From Actinomycetes bacterium (GTDB lineage: Bacteria > Actinomycetota > Thermoleophilia > Solirubrobacterales > Solirubrobacteraceae), in NCBI GenBank assembly GCA_023404805.1, contig JAEYAL010000238.1, forward strand, positions 1 through 27,238: DNA of 27,238 nucleotides. The letters run 5' to 3'. A model generated the notes under the pieces. That model was not told where the DNA came from. It saw nothing but the letters and a program-made list of their open reading frames with translations, and ran no database searches. The position numbers were made by a program, and so were the translations under genes. Position 1 is the stretch's first letter; each line of letters starts with the position of its first letter. Of the stretch, positions 7,490 to 14,349 are shown piece after piece.

Positions 7490-9007
7490 TCAGACGCTGA
7501 CCGTCTTGTCGACGACGGTCGTGTTGCCCGCTGCGTCGACGAACGTGAACCGCAGCGTCAGCTTGGTTTTGGACTTCGGCAGCTTCGACGGCTTGGCCTT
7601 CAGGCGGAACGCGAGGTCTGGGCCGCCAGGGCCGAGGATGGAACTCGCGAGCACCTTCTCCTTCGGCTTCTTGCCCTTCTTCTTCGTGACCTGGATCAGC
7701 TCGACCTTCGCGCTCTTCACCGGCTCGTTGAGCTTGACCGCGAGCGTCACACCCTTGCGGGCCGTGAGCTTGGAGCGCTTGAGCGACTTGCCGAGCGTGA
7801 ACGTCGGCACGGGGCCTGAGGTGTCGGCGGCAGGCTGGGACGGGCCGGGCGGCGGCGAAGGCGTTCCGCCGGCGGTCGGCGTCGTCGGCTGAGGACCCGT
7901 GCCGGGCGGCGCGCCGGGCGCGACCTCGAACGCGCCGATGTCGGTCGCGGCGCCCTGGACGCGCGCGTTGCCGTCGAGGTCCAGCGAGCCGAGCTCGCTC
8001 AGCGCTGTTCCGGCGTCGATCAGCGGCGAGCCTTCAAGCGGCTTGCCGCCGCCGTCGAGCTTCGGATCAGCGCTGACCGGTGTGGTCTTGGCGTCGATGG
8101 TCGCCGGCCCGGTCGTCGCCGTCTGCGGGGCTGCGTTGCGCCACGCGCTGTTGGTGAGCTCGACCGTGACGGGTGATGACGGGCTCGCCACGGCGCGGGC
8201 CTCGAGATCGACCGCGCCTCGAAGCACGGCGTTCTTGATCGCCGCAGCTGTGGAGGTCGCCGTCCCGCCGCCGGATACGGCGACGGCGATACCGGTCGCC
8301 GAAAGCGCCGTCGAGCCAAGCAGGCGCGGTGCCGCGTCGCCCACACCGGGGACGATGCTGACTGCGGCTGAGGAGAACGTCGACGCCGGCTTGCCACCGC
8401 TTTGCTCGAAGAGGCTGTTCGTCGCCGTCGCGATCTCGCGCAGGTCGAGTGCCACCGAAACGCTCGCATCGGCCGGCGCGTCGACGCTGATTGCGACCCG
8501 GTCGACGGTCGCCGTGGCGCCGACGATGCTGAAGTCCGGCGCAAGGCCTGCGGCCCGCACCGCGACGCCCGGGCCGTTCCGGACGACGTGCAGATGACGC
8601 AGGATGCCGCCGTTGTCCATCCGGATGCCGGGATCGATCGCAGGGACGCCACTGACATCGACCGTCGGCGCGGCCGCACCGGGCTTGCCCTGGACCGTCA
8701 GGCCGCGCTTCACGTCGAACCGGTCGATCGGGAACGGGCTCGGATCGCCAGCCAGGATGTCGGCGACGTCGTAGCCGCCCGGCAGCAGCGTCAGGACATG
8801 CACGCCGACCGACTGCTGATCAAGCGGGACGTTGGGGATCTGGCTGAGCGCCCGTCCAAGCGCGCAGGCCGTCGCCTCGGTGAGGCAGTCCTGCGTGGTC
8901 CTGGAGTTGTCGGTGGTCGCGAAGTAGTCGGTCGCGCCGGCCGTTGGCGCTGCGACCGCCAAGCCGGCCAGCGCAGCCAGCGATGCCGCAAGAACCCGGG
9001 GAGTCAT
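7490..9007 (-). CDS. Secreted beta-helix protein with choice-of-anchor Q-type motif
   Basis: A 505-residue exported protein. The ATG at 9007 gives a clean signal peptide (MTPRVLAASLAALAGLAVA, cleavage near AGA). Residues about 25-370 are repetitive and beta-rich, like right-handed parallel beta-helix proteins. The stretch GSPLIDAGT followed by LDLDGNARVQG and DIGAFE is the hallmark of the choice-of-anchor Q/polymorphic outer membrane protein-like repeat end. A Pro/Gly/Thr linker then leads to a C-terminal 100-residue Lys-rich beta module (RSKLTARKGVTLAVKL onward) of the kind found at the ends of secreted proteins in this kind of genome. No catalytic residues are evident; it is likely a surface-exposed or released structural protein. 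A TACGAT hexamer lies only 6 bases before the ATG, suggesting a leaderless or very short-leader mRNA. Confidence 0.85.
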   Translation of the reverse strand: MTPRVLAASLAALAGLAVAAPTAGATDYFATTDNSRTTQDCLTEATACALGRALSQIPNVPLDQQSVGVHVLTLLPGGYDVADILAGDPSPFPIDRFDVKRGLTVQGKPGAAAPTVDVSGVPAIDPGIRMDNGGILRHLHVVRNGPGVAVRAAGLAPDFSIVGATATVDRVAISVDAPADASVSVALDLREIATATNSLFEQSGGKPASTFSSAAVSIVPGVGDAAPRLLGSTALSATGIAVAVSGGGTATSTAAAIKNAVLRGAVDLEARAVASPSSPVTVELTNSAWRNAAPQTATTGPATIDAKTTPVSADPKLDGGGKPLEGSPLIDAGTALSELGSLDLDGNARVQGAATDIGAFEVAPGAPPGTGPQPTTPTAGGTPSPPPGPSQPAADTSGPVPTFTLGKSLKRSKLTARKGVTLAVKLNEPVKSAKVELIQVTKKKGKKPKEKVLASSILGPGGPDLAFRLKAKPSKLPKSKTKLTLRFTFVDAAGNTTVVDKTVSV

Positions 9008-9124
9008 GGAGCGATCGTATAGCGGCGGCGCGCCAGCGGACATCCAAATTCACTTGTCGGGCCAGTCACGCGAAACCCAAGCCCGCTCAGAAGGCCAGCG
9101 CGTCTGGTCCGGCGGGCGAGGCGA

Positions 9125-9177
9125 GCGTCCCGTCAGATGCGGCGCGCCCGCGGGGGCGTCCCGTCAGATGCGGCGCG
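9125..9177. repeat. 22-bp direct repeat spanning the tetR 3' end
   Basis: Bases 9125-9146 and 9156-9177 are identical over 22 bases, with a 31-base period. The second copy contains the stop codon and last codons of the TetR gene; the first lies just beyond it. This looks like a small tandem duplication of the gene end. The rest of the 156-base gap to the beta-helix gene holds that gene's promoter region and nothing else I can identify. Confidence 0.8.
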
Positions 9178-9751
9178 GCTGCGGAGCCATCCCGTCGATG
9201 AAGGTCTCAAACAGCTGCATGGCGTCTTCGACCGGTACGCCGTCGCGGTAGATCCGGCGCGCGGCGTAGAAGCCCACCGCGATGAGCGCCTCCGCCATCA
9301 GGCCAGCGTCGCGGTCGGCGCGCATTTCGCCGCGCTGCTGAGACTGGCGGATCAGCGCTTTGAAGACGGGCTGGAACATCGCGATGCTGCCCTCGTCCTG
9401 CTTGGGCTCCTTGGCGAGCGCCTCGGCGTAGCGCGTGCGGATCGGCAGCCCCTCCCGCATCAGCTTGGTGACCCAGACCGGAAACGGCTCGCCGCTCTGC
9501 AGGCCCTCAGCGAGGTGCGTGCGGAGCAGGTCGCGGGAGAGCTCATGGACTTCGGCGAGAAGCTCCTCGCGGATCGCTTCGACGTCGGAGAAGTGGCGGT
9601 AGATCGTGGCCCGCGAGATCCCGGCCGCGCTGGCGATCTCGATCAGCGTGGGCGAGCGCTTCTGCGAGAGGACCCTCGCAGCGGCGTCGAGGATCGCTTC
9701 GCGGTTACGGCGCGCGTCAGCGCGCTGCTGCGTTCGGACGGCCCCCGGCAT
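9164..9751 (-). CDS. TetR/AcrR-family transcriptional regulator
   Basis: A 195-residue DNA-binding repressor of the TetR family. The N-terminal helix-turn-helix is clear: REAILDAAARVLSQ (17-30) followed by LIEIASAAGISRATIYRHF (36-54), the canonical recognition helix. The remaining 140 residues are the usual variable, all-helical ligand-binding and dimerisation domain, so the effector is not readable. The ATG at 9751 is preferred over upstream codons in the same frame because it places the HTH at the family's normal distance. Neither neighbour is a clear target: the RDD gene lies upstream and the beta-helix gene downstream on the same strand. No convincing operator palindrome was seen in its 147-base upstream gap. 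Confidence 0.9.
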   Translation of the reverse strand: MPGAVRTQQRADARRNREAILDAAARVLSQKRSPTLIEIASAAGISRATIYRHFSDVEAIREELLAEVHELSRDLLRTHLAEGLQSGEPFPVWVTKLMREGLPIRTRYAEALAKEPKQDEGSIAMFQPVFKALIRQSQQRGEMRADRDAGLMAEALIAVGFYAARRIYRDGVPVEDAMQLFETFIDGMAPQPRRI

Positions 9752-9898
9752 GCGCGCAACCGTACTACTGGACGCCGTTGGTAACGAGTGGTACACCCAG
9801 CGGCGACCGAACGAAACCCCGCATGTGCGGGACTTCGAGCACCGGAGGCGCGCGTCCCACTTGAGACGGGGTTCTCGGATTTTGGAAAGTCGCTCAGT

Positions 9899-10522
9899 TT
9901 AGAACCCGATGACGATCGTCCTCGGCCCTCGGTACCGCCGCACCGTCCGGACGCCCAAGAGGCGGTCGTAGAACGTCAAACCCTCCGCGCTCGCAAGCGC
10001 GGTCGCCAGCACCGTGCAGGCGAAGAGGATCGAGCTCAACGCGATCGCTCCGTTGATCGTCTCCGAACGGCCGAGCGGCTCGTTCAGACATGCGAGCAAG
10101 AGCGGGTTCGTCACGATGAACGCGGGAACCATCGCGTGGAGCACCGCCCGACCCCTGCTGGGCTGGCCTCCGGCCACCTCCTCCATCCGGATGCCGAGCA
10201 CCCATCTCCCGAAGGTCTGACCGCTGTGGGTCCGGCCGCCACCGGCCGCGTAGGCCGCGCGTCCTGCGGCAACGAGGTAGTACGCGAGCAGCAACAGCCC
10301 CGCGAGCGTTCCCCCGTGGTCGTCGTCGTCCACCGTGAAAGCCGCCTTCTTGACAAAGATCGCGAGCAGCAGGAAAGCCACCACGAGGGTGATGGCGGCG
10401 TCGACAATGGCCGCCGCGAACCGGCGAAGCCGCACCGTCACCGAAGCATCGGGTACCTGTTCAGGTGACACCGCCGCAGGCGCCGCCTGGCTGAAGGTGA
10501 GCTCGTCCATCGGTGAGTCCAT
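9899..10522 (-). CDS. RDD-family membrane protein
   Basis: A 207-residue membrane protein with the RDD domain layout. Arg-rich RLRRFAAAIVDA introduces the first helix (about residues 55-78). THSGQTFGRWVLGIRM follows the second helix and matches the conserved loop of the family. Further helices lie at about residues 135-185, and FYDRLLGVRTVRR closes the domain. A 40-residue Pro/Ala-rich N-terminal tail precedes it. RDD proteins are poorly understood; some are linked to ion transport, but no function can be assigned here. The start is ambiguous between ATG 10522 and ATG 10510 (four residues shorter); the latter has GGA at better spacing. Its 5' region is divergent from the vapBC promoter. Confidence 0.82.
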   Translation of the reverse strand: MDSPMDELTFSQAAPAAVSPEQVPDASVTVRLRRFAAAIVDAAITLVVAFLLLAIFVKKAAFTVDDDDHGGTLAGLLLLAYYLVAAGRAAYAAGGGRTHSGQTFGRWVLGIRMEEVAGGQPSRGRAVLHAMVPAFIVTNPLLLACLNEPLGRSETINGAIALSSILFACTVLATALASAEGLTFYDRLLGVRTVRRYRGPRTIVIGF

Positions 10523-10658
10523 CGGCGCCAGCAGGCCAGCAGCGAGCGGCCGCTGGACGAGTGACGTGGCACGTGCCGCCGCGGAGAGTTGGTGCAGCGC
10601 TGCGCAGTTCCGCCGCATTTCGGGGCGTACGGTCGAAGCATGCTTGATCCGGCCCGCC

Positions 10659-10686
10659 TTGCCGCGCACGGTAATACCGGTAATAC
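10659..10686 (+). promoter_or_regulatory. vapBC promoter with tandem 9-bp operator-like repeat
   Basis: CGGTAATAC occurs twice head to tail (10669-10677 and 10678-10686), and the junction forms the palindrome TACCGGTA. The second copy provides TAATAC as a -10, with TTGCCG (10659-10664) 16 bases upstream as a -35. The predicted transcript start falls at about 10693, directly at the antitoxin's GTG, so the message would be leaderless. A repeat overlapping the -10 is the expected place for autorepression by a ribbon-helix-helix antitoxin. Confidence 0.55.
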
Positions 10687-10693
10687 TCGGTCG

Positions 10694-10924
10694 GTGGCCA
10701 AGGTGATGATCTCTCTGCCCGATGAGCTGCTCGCGCGAATCGACGCCGAGGCGGAGCGGCGCGGCGAAAGCCGCAGCGCGGTGATCCGCGGTTACGCGGC
10801 CGCCGCGCTTGAGGGCCGCAACGAGGCGTTGGCGGCGCGGATGCGGGAGCTTGGCGCTCGGCCGCGCAAAGGCGAGGGAGGACGCGGCACCGAGATCATC
10901 CGCGCAGCGCGAGACCAACGATGA
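10694..10924 (+). CDS. vapB: Ribbon-helix-helix antitoxin (VapB-type)
   Basis: A 76-residue protein whose N-terminus, MAKVMISLPDELLARIDAEAERRGESRSAVIRG, is broken here for description: strand AKVMISLP at residues 2-9, helix from Asp10, and a second helix from GESRSAVIRG. This is the MetJ/Arc/CopG ribbon-helix-helix fold that binds DNA as a dimer. The charged C-terminal part (residues about 45-76) would wrap the toxin. The stop overlaps the toxin start by four bases (ATGA), as in most vapBC pairs. The GTG at 10694 is used because it places the strand at the very N-terminus and sits at the predicted transcript start; GTG 10703 and ATG 10706 are alternatives. It should neutralise the PIN toxin and repress its own promoter. 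Confidence 0.85.
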   Translation: MAKVMISLPDELLARIDAEAERRGESRSAVIRGYAAAALEGRNEALAARMRELGARPRKGEGGRGTEIIRAARDQR

Positions 10925-11319
10925 TCGTGGTCGATGCGAGCGTGCTCGTCGCGGCTGTCGATGTCGACGACACCGCGCACGGCGAGTCCCTGGGCCTCGT
11001 TTCCTCTGGCCAGCCGCTGGCGATCCTGGATCTCACGCTTTACGAGATCCAGAACGCAGCGCTCAGGTTCCGCGAGGAGGCAAACGCCGCGTTGCTCCAC
11101 GAGTTCGCATGGGGGATCGCCGAACTCGGACAGCTCGTCCGGGTCGATGCCGCGCTGTCGACCGCGATCCGCCACACGGCGCGCCGCCTTCAGCTGACCG
11201 CCTACGACGCGGCATACGTCGCTGCTGCCGCAGCGCTGGGCGCCGATCTCGCGAGCTGCGACGTCGGCGATCTCGTCGGCCCGGGTTACGCCAAGCTCCC
11301 TGGCGAGCTCCTGGCGTAG
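10921..11319 (+). CDS. vapC: PIN-domain ribonuclease toxin (VapC-type)
   Basis: A 132-residue PIN-domain protein, the size of a typical VapC toxin. The acidic metal-binding residues are all present: Asp5 in VVDASVLV, Glu42 in LYEIQNA, Asp96 in TAYDAAYVAAA and Asp114 in ASCDVGDL. Known VapC proteins are Mg2+-dependent ribonucleases that cut tRNA or rRNA; the RNA target here is unknown. It is coupled to the antitoxin by a 4-base overlap. With all four acidic residues in place the toxin looks intact. A perfect 10-bp hairpin lies about 40 bases downstream, shared with the convergent groEL gene. Confidence 0.9.
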   Translation: MIVVDASVLVAAVDVDDTAHGESLGLVSSGQPLAILDLTLYEIQNAALRFREEANAALLHEFAWGIAELGQLVRVDAALSTAIRHTARRLQLTAYDAAYVAAAAALGADLASCDVGDLVGPGYAKLPGELLA

Positions 11320-11361
11320 GCCAGCTGGTCTGTCGCATCGCGCGGCACGGCCCACAACGCC

Positions 11362-11397
11362 GAAGGCCCGGCCCCGCAGACGCGGAACCGGGCCTTC
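11362..11397. terminator. Convergent hairpin terminator between vapC and groEL
   Basis: GAAGGCCCGG (11362-11371) and CCGGGCCTTC (11388-11397) are perfect complements with a 16-base loop that itself can pair (CCGC/GCGG). It lies in the 117-base gap between the two converging stop codons. T-tracts are poor on both strands, as is usual in very GC-rich genomes. Confidence 0.6.
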
Positions 11398-11436
11398 AGA
11401 AGAACCAGCGGATGCTGGCAGTCGCAGCGCGACTGT

Positions 11437-13068
11437 TTACATCATGCCGCCCATGCCGCCCATGTCGGGCATGCCGCCGCCACCGACGCCGGCCGGCTCG
11501 GGAGCCTCGACGACGATGGCCTCGGTGGTGAGGATGTTCTTGGCGATCGAGGCCGCGTTCTGCAGCGCAGAGCGGGTGACCTTGGCCGGGTCGATGACGC
11601 CAGCGGCGACGAGGTCGACGACCTCACCGGTGGCGGCGTTGAGGCCGAAGCCCGGAGCTGCGGCGCGGACCTCGTTGATCACGACCGAGCCCTCGAGGCC
11701 GGCGTTGAACGCGATCTGGCGGAGCGGCTCCTCGAGCGCGCGGAGCACGATCTTGGCGCCGGTCGCCTCGTCGCCCTCGAGCCCGTCGACGGAGACGGAC
11801 TTCGCGCCGTGCAGCAGCGCGACGCCGCCACCCGGGACGATGCCCTCTTCGAGCGCAGCGCGGGTCGCCTGGAGGGCGTCCTCGACACGGTGCTTCTTTT
11901 CCTTGACCTCGGTCTCAGTGGCAGCGCCGACCTTGATGACGGCCACGCCGCCGGACAGCTTCGCGAGGCGCTCCTGGAGCTTCTCACGGTCGAAATCGCT
12001 GTCGGTCGAGTCGACCTCGGACTTGATCTGCGCGATGCGGCCCTTGATGGCAGCAGCGTCGCCGGCGCCGTCGACGATGGTCGTCGAGTCCTTGCCGATG
12101 ACAACACGGCGTGCGCGGCCGAGCTGCTCGATCGAGGTGTTCTCGAGCTTGAGGCCGAGCTCCTCGGTGATGACCTCGCCGCCCGTGAGGATGGCGATGT
12201 CTTCGAGGATGCGCTTGCGGCGGTCGCCGAAGCCCGGAGCCTTGACGGCGACCGAGGTGAACGTGCCGCGGAGCTTGTTCACGACGAGGGTCGCGAGGGC
12301 TTCGCCCTCGAGGTCCTCGGCGATGATCAGCAGCGTCTTGCCGGACTGGATCACGGCCTCGAGGACCGGGAGGATGTCGCGGACGGAACCGATCTTCTGG
12401 TTCGCGATCAGGATGTACGGGTCGTCGAGGACGGCCTCCTGGCGATCAGGGTCGGTGACGAGGTACGGCGAGACGTAGCCCTTGTCGAACTGCATGCCCT
12501 CCGTGAACTCGAGCTCGAGGCCGAAGGTCTGGCCCTCTTCGACGTTGACGACGCCGTCCTTGCCGACCTTGTCGATGGCGTCGGCGATGACGTCGCCGAC
12601 TTCCTCGTCGCGGCTGGAGATGGTGGCGACGCGGGCGATGTCGTCCTTGCCGTTGATCTCCTTCGAGAGGCCGTGGATCGCCTCGACGACCTCGTTGACG
12701 GCCTTCTCGATGCCGCGCTTGAGGCCAAGCGGGTTGGCGCCAGCGGTGACGTTCTTGAGGCCCTCGTGGACGATGGCCTGCGCGAGGACGGTGGCGGTGG
12801 TGGTGCCGTCGCCGGCGACGTCGTTGGTCGCGGTGGCGACTTCCTTGACGAGCTGCGCGCCCTGGTTCTCGAACGGATCCTCGAGCTCGACCTCACGGGC
12901 GATGGTGACGCCGTCGTTGGTGATGGTCGGAGCGCCGAAGCGCTTGTCGAGGACGACGTAGCGGCCCTTGGGGCCGAGGGTGACCTTGACGGCGTTGGCG
13001 ACAGCGTCGACGCCGCGCTCGAGGGCCGAGCGGGCCTCGATGTCGAACTTCAGTTCCTTGTGAGCCAT
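11437..13068 (-). CDS. groEL: Chaperonin GroEL (60 kDa, Hsp60)
   Basis: A 543-residue ATP-dependent folding chaperone that forms the double seven-membered ring with GroES as lid. Family hallmarks are present: VTLGPKGR at 29-36, TNDGVTIA at 50-57 with Asp52, GDGTTT at 86-91 with the ATPase Asp87, the apical domain in the middle, and the Gly/Met-rich C-terminal tail (GGMPDMGGMGGMM). It begins 5 bases after the groES stop, with its GGAGG ribosome-binding site inside the last groES codons, so the two are co-translated. CIRCE upstream of groES should place both under HrcA heat-shock control. No truncation or odd residue was seen. Confidence 0.98.
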   Translation of the reverse strand: MAHKELKFDIEARSALERGVDAVANAVKVTLGPKGRYVVLDKRFGAPTITNDGVTIAREVELEDPFENQGAQLVKEVATATNDVAGDGTTTATVLAQAIVHEGLKNVTAGANPLGLKRGIEKAVNEVVEAIHGLSKEINGKDDIARVATISSRDEEVGDVIADAIDKVGKDGVVNVEEGQTFGLELEFTEGMQFDKGYVSPYLVTDPDRQEAVLDDPYILIANQKIGSVRDILPVLEAVIQSGKTLLIIAEDLEGEALATLVVNKLRGTFTSVAVKAPGFGDRRKRILEDIAILTGGEVITEELGLKLENTSIEQLGRARRVVIGKDSTTIVDGAGDAAAIKGRIAQIKSEVDSTDSDFDREKLQERLAKLSGGVAVIKVGAATETEVKEKKHRVEDALQATRAALEEGIVPGGGVALLHGAKSVSVDGLEGDEATGAKIVLRALEEPLRQIAFNAGLEGSVVINEVRAAAPGFGLNAATGEVVDLVAAGVIDPAKVTRSALQNAASIAKNILTTEAIVVEAPEPAGVGGGGMPDMGGMGGMM

Positions 13069-13073
13069 GGTGT

Positions 13074-13367
13074 TTAGGCCTCCACGATTGCGAGGACGTC
13101 CGACTCGCGAAGAACCAGGAGGTCTTCGCCGTCGATCTTGATCTCGGTGCCGCCGTACTTGGAGTACAGGACCTGGTCGCCGACGGAAACGTCAAGCGGG
13201 ATGCGCTTGTCACCTTCGTCGTCCCAGCGGCCGTCGCCAGTAGCGACGACTTCGCCCTTCTGCGGCTTTTCCTTGGCGGTGTCGGGGAGGACGAGGCCCG
13301 AGGCCGTCGTCTGCTCTTCTTCGACGGCCTTCACGATCAGGCGGTCGCCCAGGGGCTTGAGCGTCAT
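13074..13367 (-). CDS. groES: Co-chaperonin GroES (10 kDa)
   Basis: A 97-residue co-chaperonin that caps the GroEL ring. It begins with LKPLGDRLIVKAVEEE and contains the mobile loop (about residues 17-32, TTASGLVLPDTAKEKP), GEVVATGDGRW, and the closing strands VGDQVLYSKYGGTEIKIDGE and LLVLRESDVLAIVE. The ATG at 13367 has GGAGG at ideal spacing, so upstream in-frame codons are excluded. It is the first gene of the groES-groEL operon, and the CIRCE operator lies 48 bases upstream of its start. Confidence 0.97.
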   Translation of the reverse strand: MTLKPLGDRLIVKAVEEEQTTASGLVLPDTAKEKPQKGEVVATGDGRWDDEGDKRIPLDVSVGDQVLYSKYGGTEIKIDGEDLLVLRESDVLAIVEA

Positions 13368-13414
13368 TGCTTGCCTCCAATAGGGGGTTTCAAAACGGTT
13401 CGACCCGCCACAAT

Positions 13415-13441
13415 TTGGCACTCTCGGTGCGCGAGTGCCAG
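13415..13441. promoter_or_regulatory. CIRCE element (HrcA operator) for groESL
   Basis: TTGGCACTC-N9-GAGTGCCAG, against the consensus TTAGCACTC-N9-GAGTGCTAA. The spacer is exactly nine bases and the eight inner arm positions are perfectly symmetrical. It sits upstream of groES, where HrcA represses groE operons. The core promoter elements are not clear. Confidence 0.92.
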
Positions 13442-13540
13442 AACGGGTCGCTGGTGACTGTAGCGGGTTGAGAGCGCCAGGTCGTTGCTTGGCTCCTGTC
13501 AGCCTTAAATTCCCGCCGCTCGATGGCCGATACTGCGGGC

Positions 13541-14206
13541 ATGGCGAGGAGCGACAACCGCTTTGGGTTCGGCCAGGTAGTCGGCCTGGTCGGTGTCGCG
13601 CTGCTCGGACTCGGCGTCATGCAGCCGTGGCTGCGGCTCGACCTTGAGCAGGCGGGCCAGTCCGCGCTCAAGGCGGGCGAGGTCAAGGCGCAGCTCGCCG
13701 GCCAGATCCTCTACGTCTGGAGCAATCCAAGCGCGGCGGTCAAGGAGCCGGGCTCGGAGCAGTTCGACGGCCTGACCGAGGTGATCGGCATCGCGGCCAC
13801 CGGCTGGGACCAAGAGAAGTACCTGGCGATCGGCGTGCTCCTCGCAGCGCTCCTGGCGTTCATCGGCGTCATCCGCTCGGTCTTCGCCAAGACAGCCTGG
13901 AGCGCGCGCGCCAACGCGCCGCTGCTCGCGATCTCCGGCCTGGCGGCGCTGGCCATCGCGGGCGTGGCGCTGTGGGTGTTGTCGCCTGAGCCGCAGGCGG
14001 CGATGCGCCCCGGCCCCGGCCTCTGGATGGTCGCGGCGGGCGGCGGTTTCCTGCTGCTCGGCGCGCTCACCCTCGGCAACAACCGGCGGCGCCCCTGGAT
14101 CGACGACTTCGAGAGCCAGGCGCCCGCGAAGCAGTTCGACAACACCGAGCACCTCGCCTATTCGCATGGCGCCTGGGTTCCGCGGAACCCGGACGACACC
14201 AAGTAG
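13541..14206 (+). CDS. Four-helix membrane protein, hypothetical
   Basis: A 221-residue membrane protein of unknown family. Helices are at about residues 8-28 (ending in the MQPWLRL motif), 85-107, 121-144 and 157-178. An extracytoplasmic loop of about 55 residues separates the first two helices. A soluble 40-residue tail follows (ending GAWVPRNPDDTK). The layout, including the Pro-Trp right after helix 1, matches the next gene, so the two are probably distant paralogs. An in-frame ATG at 13523 would add six residues. TTAAAT at 13505-13510 could be a -10. It is divergent from groES. Confidence 0.75.
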   Translation: MARSDNRFGFGQVVGLVGVALLGLGVMQPWLRLDLEQAGQSALKAGEVKAQLAGQILYVWSNPSAAVKEPGSEQFDGLTEVIGIAATGWDQEKYLAIGVLLAALLAFIGVIRSVFAKTAWSARANAPLLAISGLAALAIAGVALWVLSPEPQAAMRPGPGLWMVAAGGGFLLLGALTLGNNRRRPWIDDFESQAPAKQFDNTEHLAYSHGAWVPRNPDDTK

Positions 14207-14225
14207 CGGGAAGCCGCTGGTCGCG

Positions 14226-14247
14226 TCGTCGGCGCGCCCGCCGACGA
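14226..14247 (+). terminator. Hairpin after the first four-helix membrane protein gene
   Basis: TCGTCGGCG (14226-14234) and CGCCGACGA (14239-14247) form a perfect 9-bp stem with a 4-base loop, 19 bases past the stop codon. No T-tract follows, so termination is probable but not certain. Confidence 0.5.
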
Positions 14248-14293
14248 GCAAATCGCACGTCACTGTCCGCTTTGCGGCCGTCGCACAGGCGCT

Positions 14294-14307
14294 CAAACGT
14301 CCGTTTG
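14294..14307. promoter_or_regulatory. Small palindrome upstream of the second four-helix gene
   Basis: CAAACG-TC-CGTTTG, 6-bp perfect arms, 42 bases before the ATG at 14350. It is AT-richer than its surroundings and placed like an operator, but no promoter hexamers line up well with it. Confidence 0.3.
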
Positions 14308-14349
14308 GCTCGCGCGCGAGGGTTGGGATCTGCTGCCGAACACAGATGC

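Noticed and set aside
9815..9873. AACCCCG...CGGGGTT inverted repeat in the gap upstream of tetR
   Set aside because: Arms are 7 bp with a 45-base loop and compete with a smaller local hairpin; not convincing as an operator or terminator.
9788..10468. A 226-codon plus-strand frame opposite the RDD gene
   Set aside because: Antisense to RDD family motifs and His/Arg/Glu-rich without hydrophobic core pattern.
10568..10577. GGCACGTGCC palindrome upstream of the RDD gene
   Set aside because: A 10-bp palindrome of G/C-rich bases is expected by chance at this composition and no promoter elements accompany it.
11809..13077. A 422-codon plus-strand open frame across groEL
   Set aside because: It is antisense to a clear groEL and made of Asp/Leu/Val/Glu-rich low-complexity sequence, the usual artefact of GC-rich groEL genes that is sometimes misannotated as glutamate dehydrogenase.
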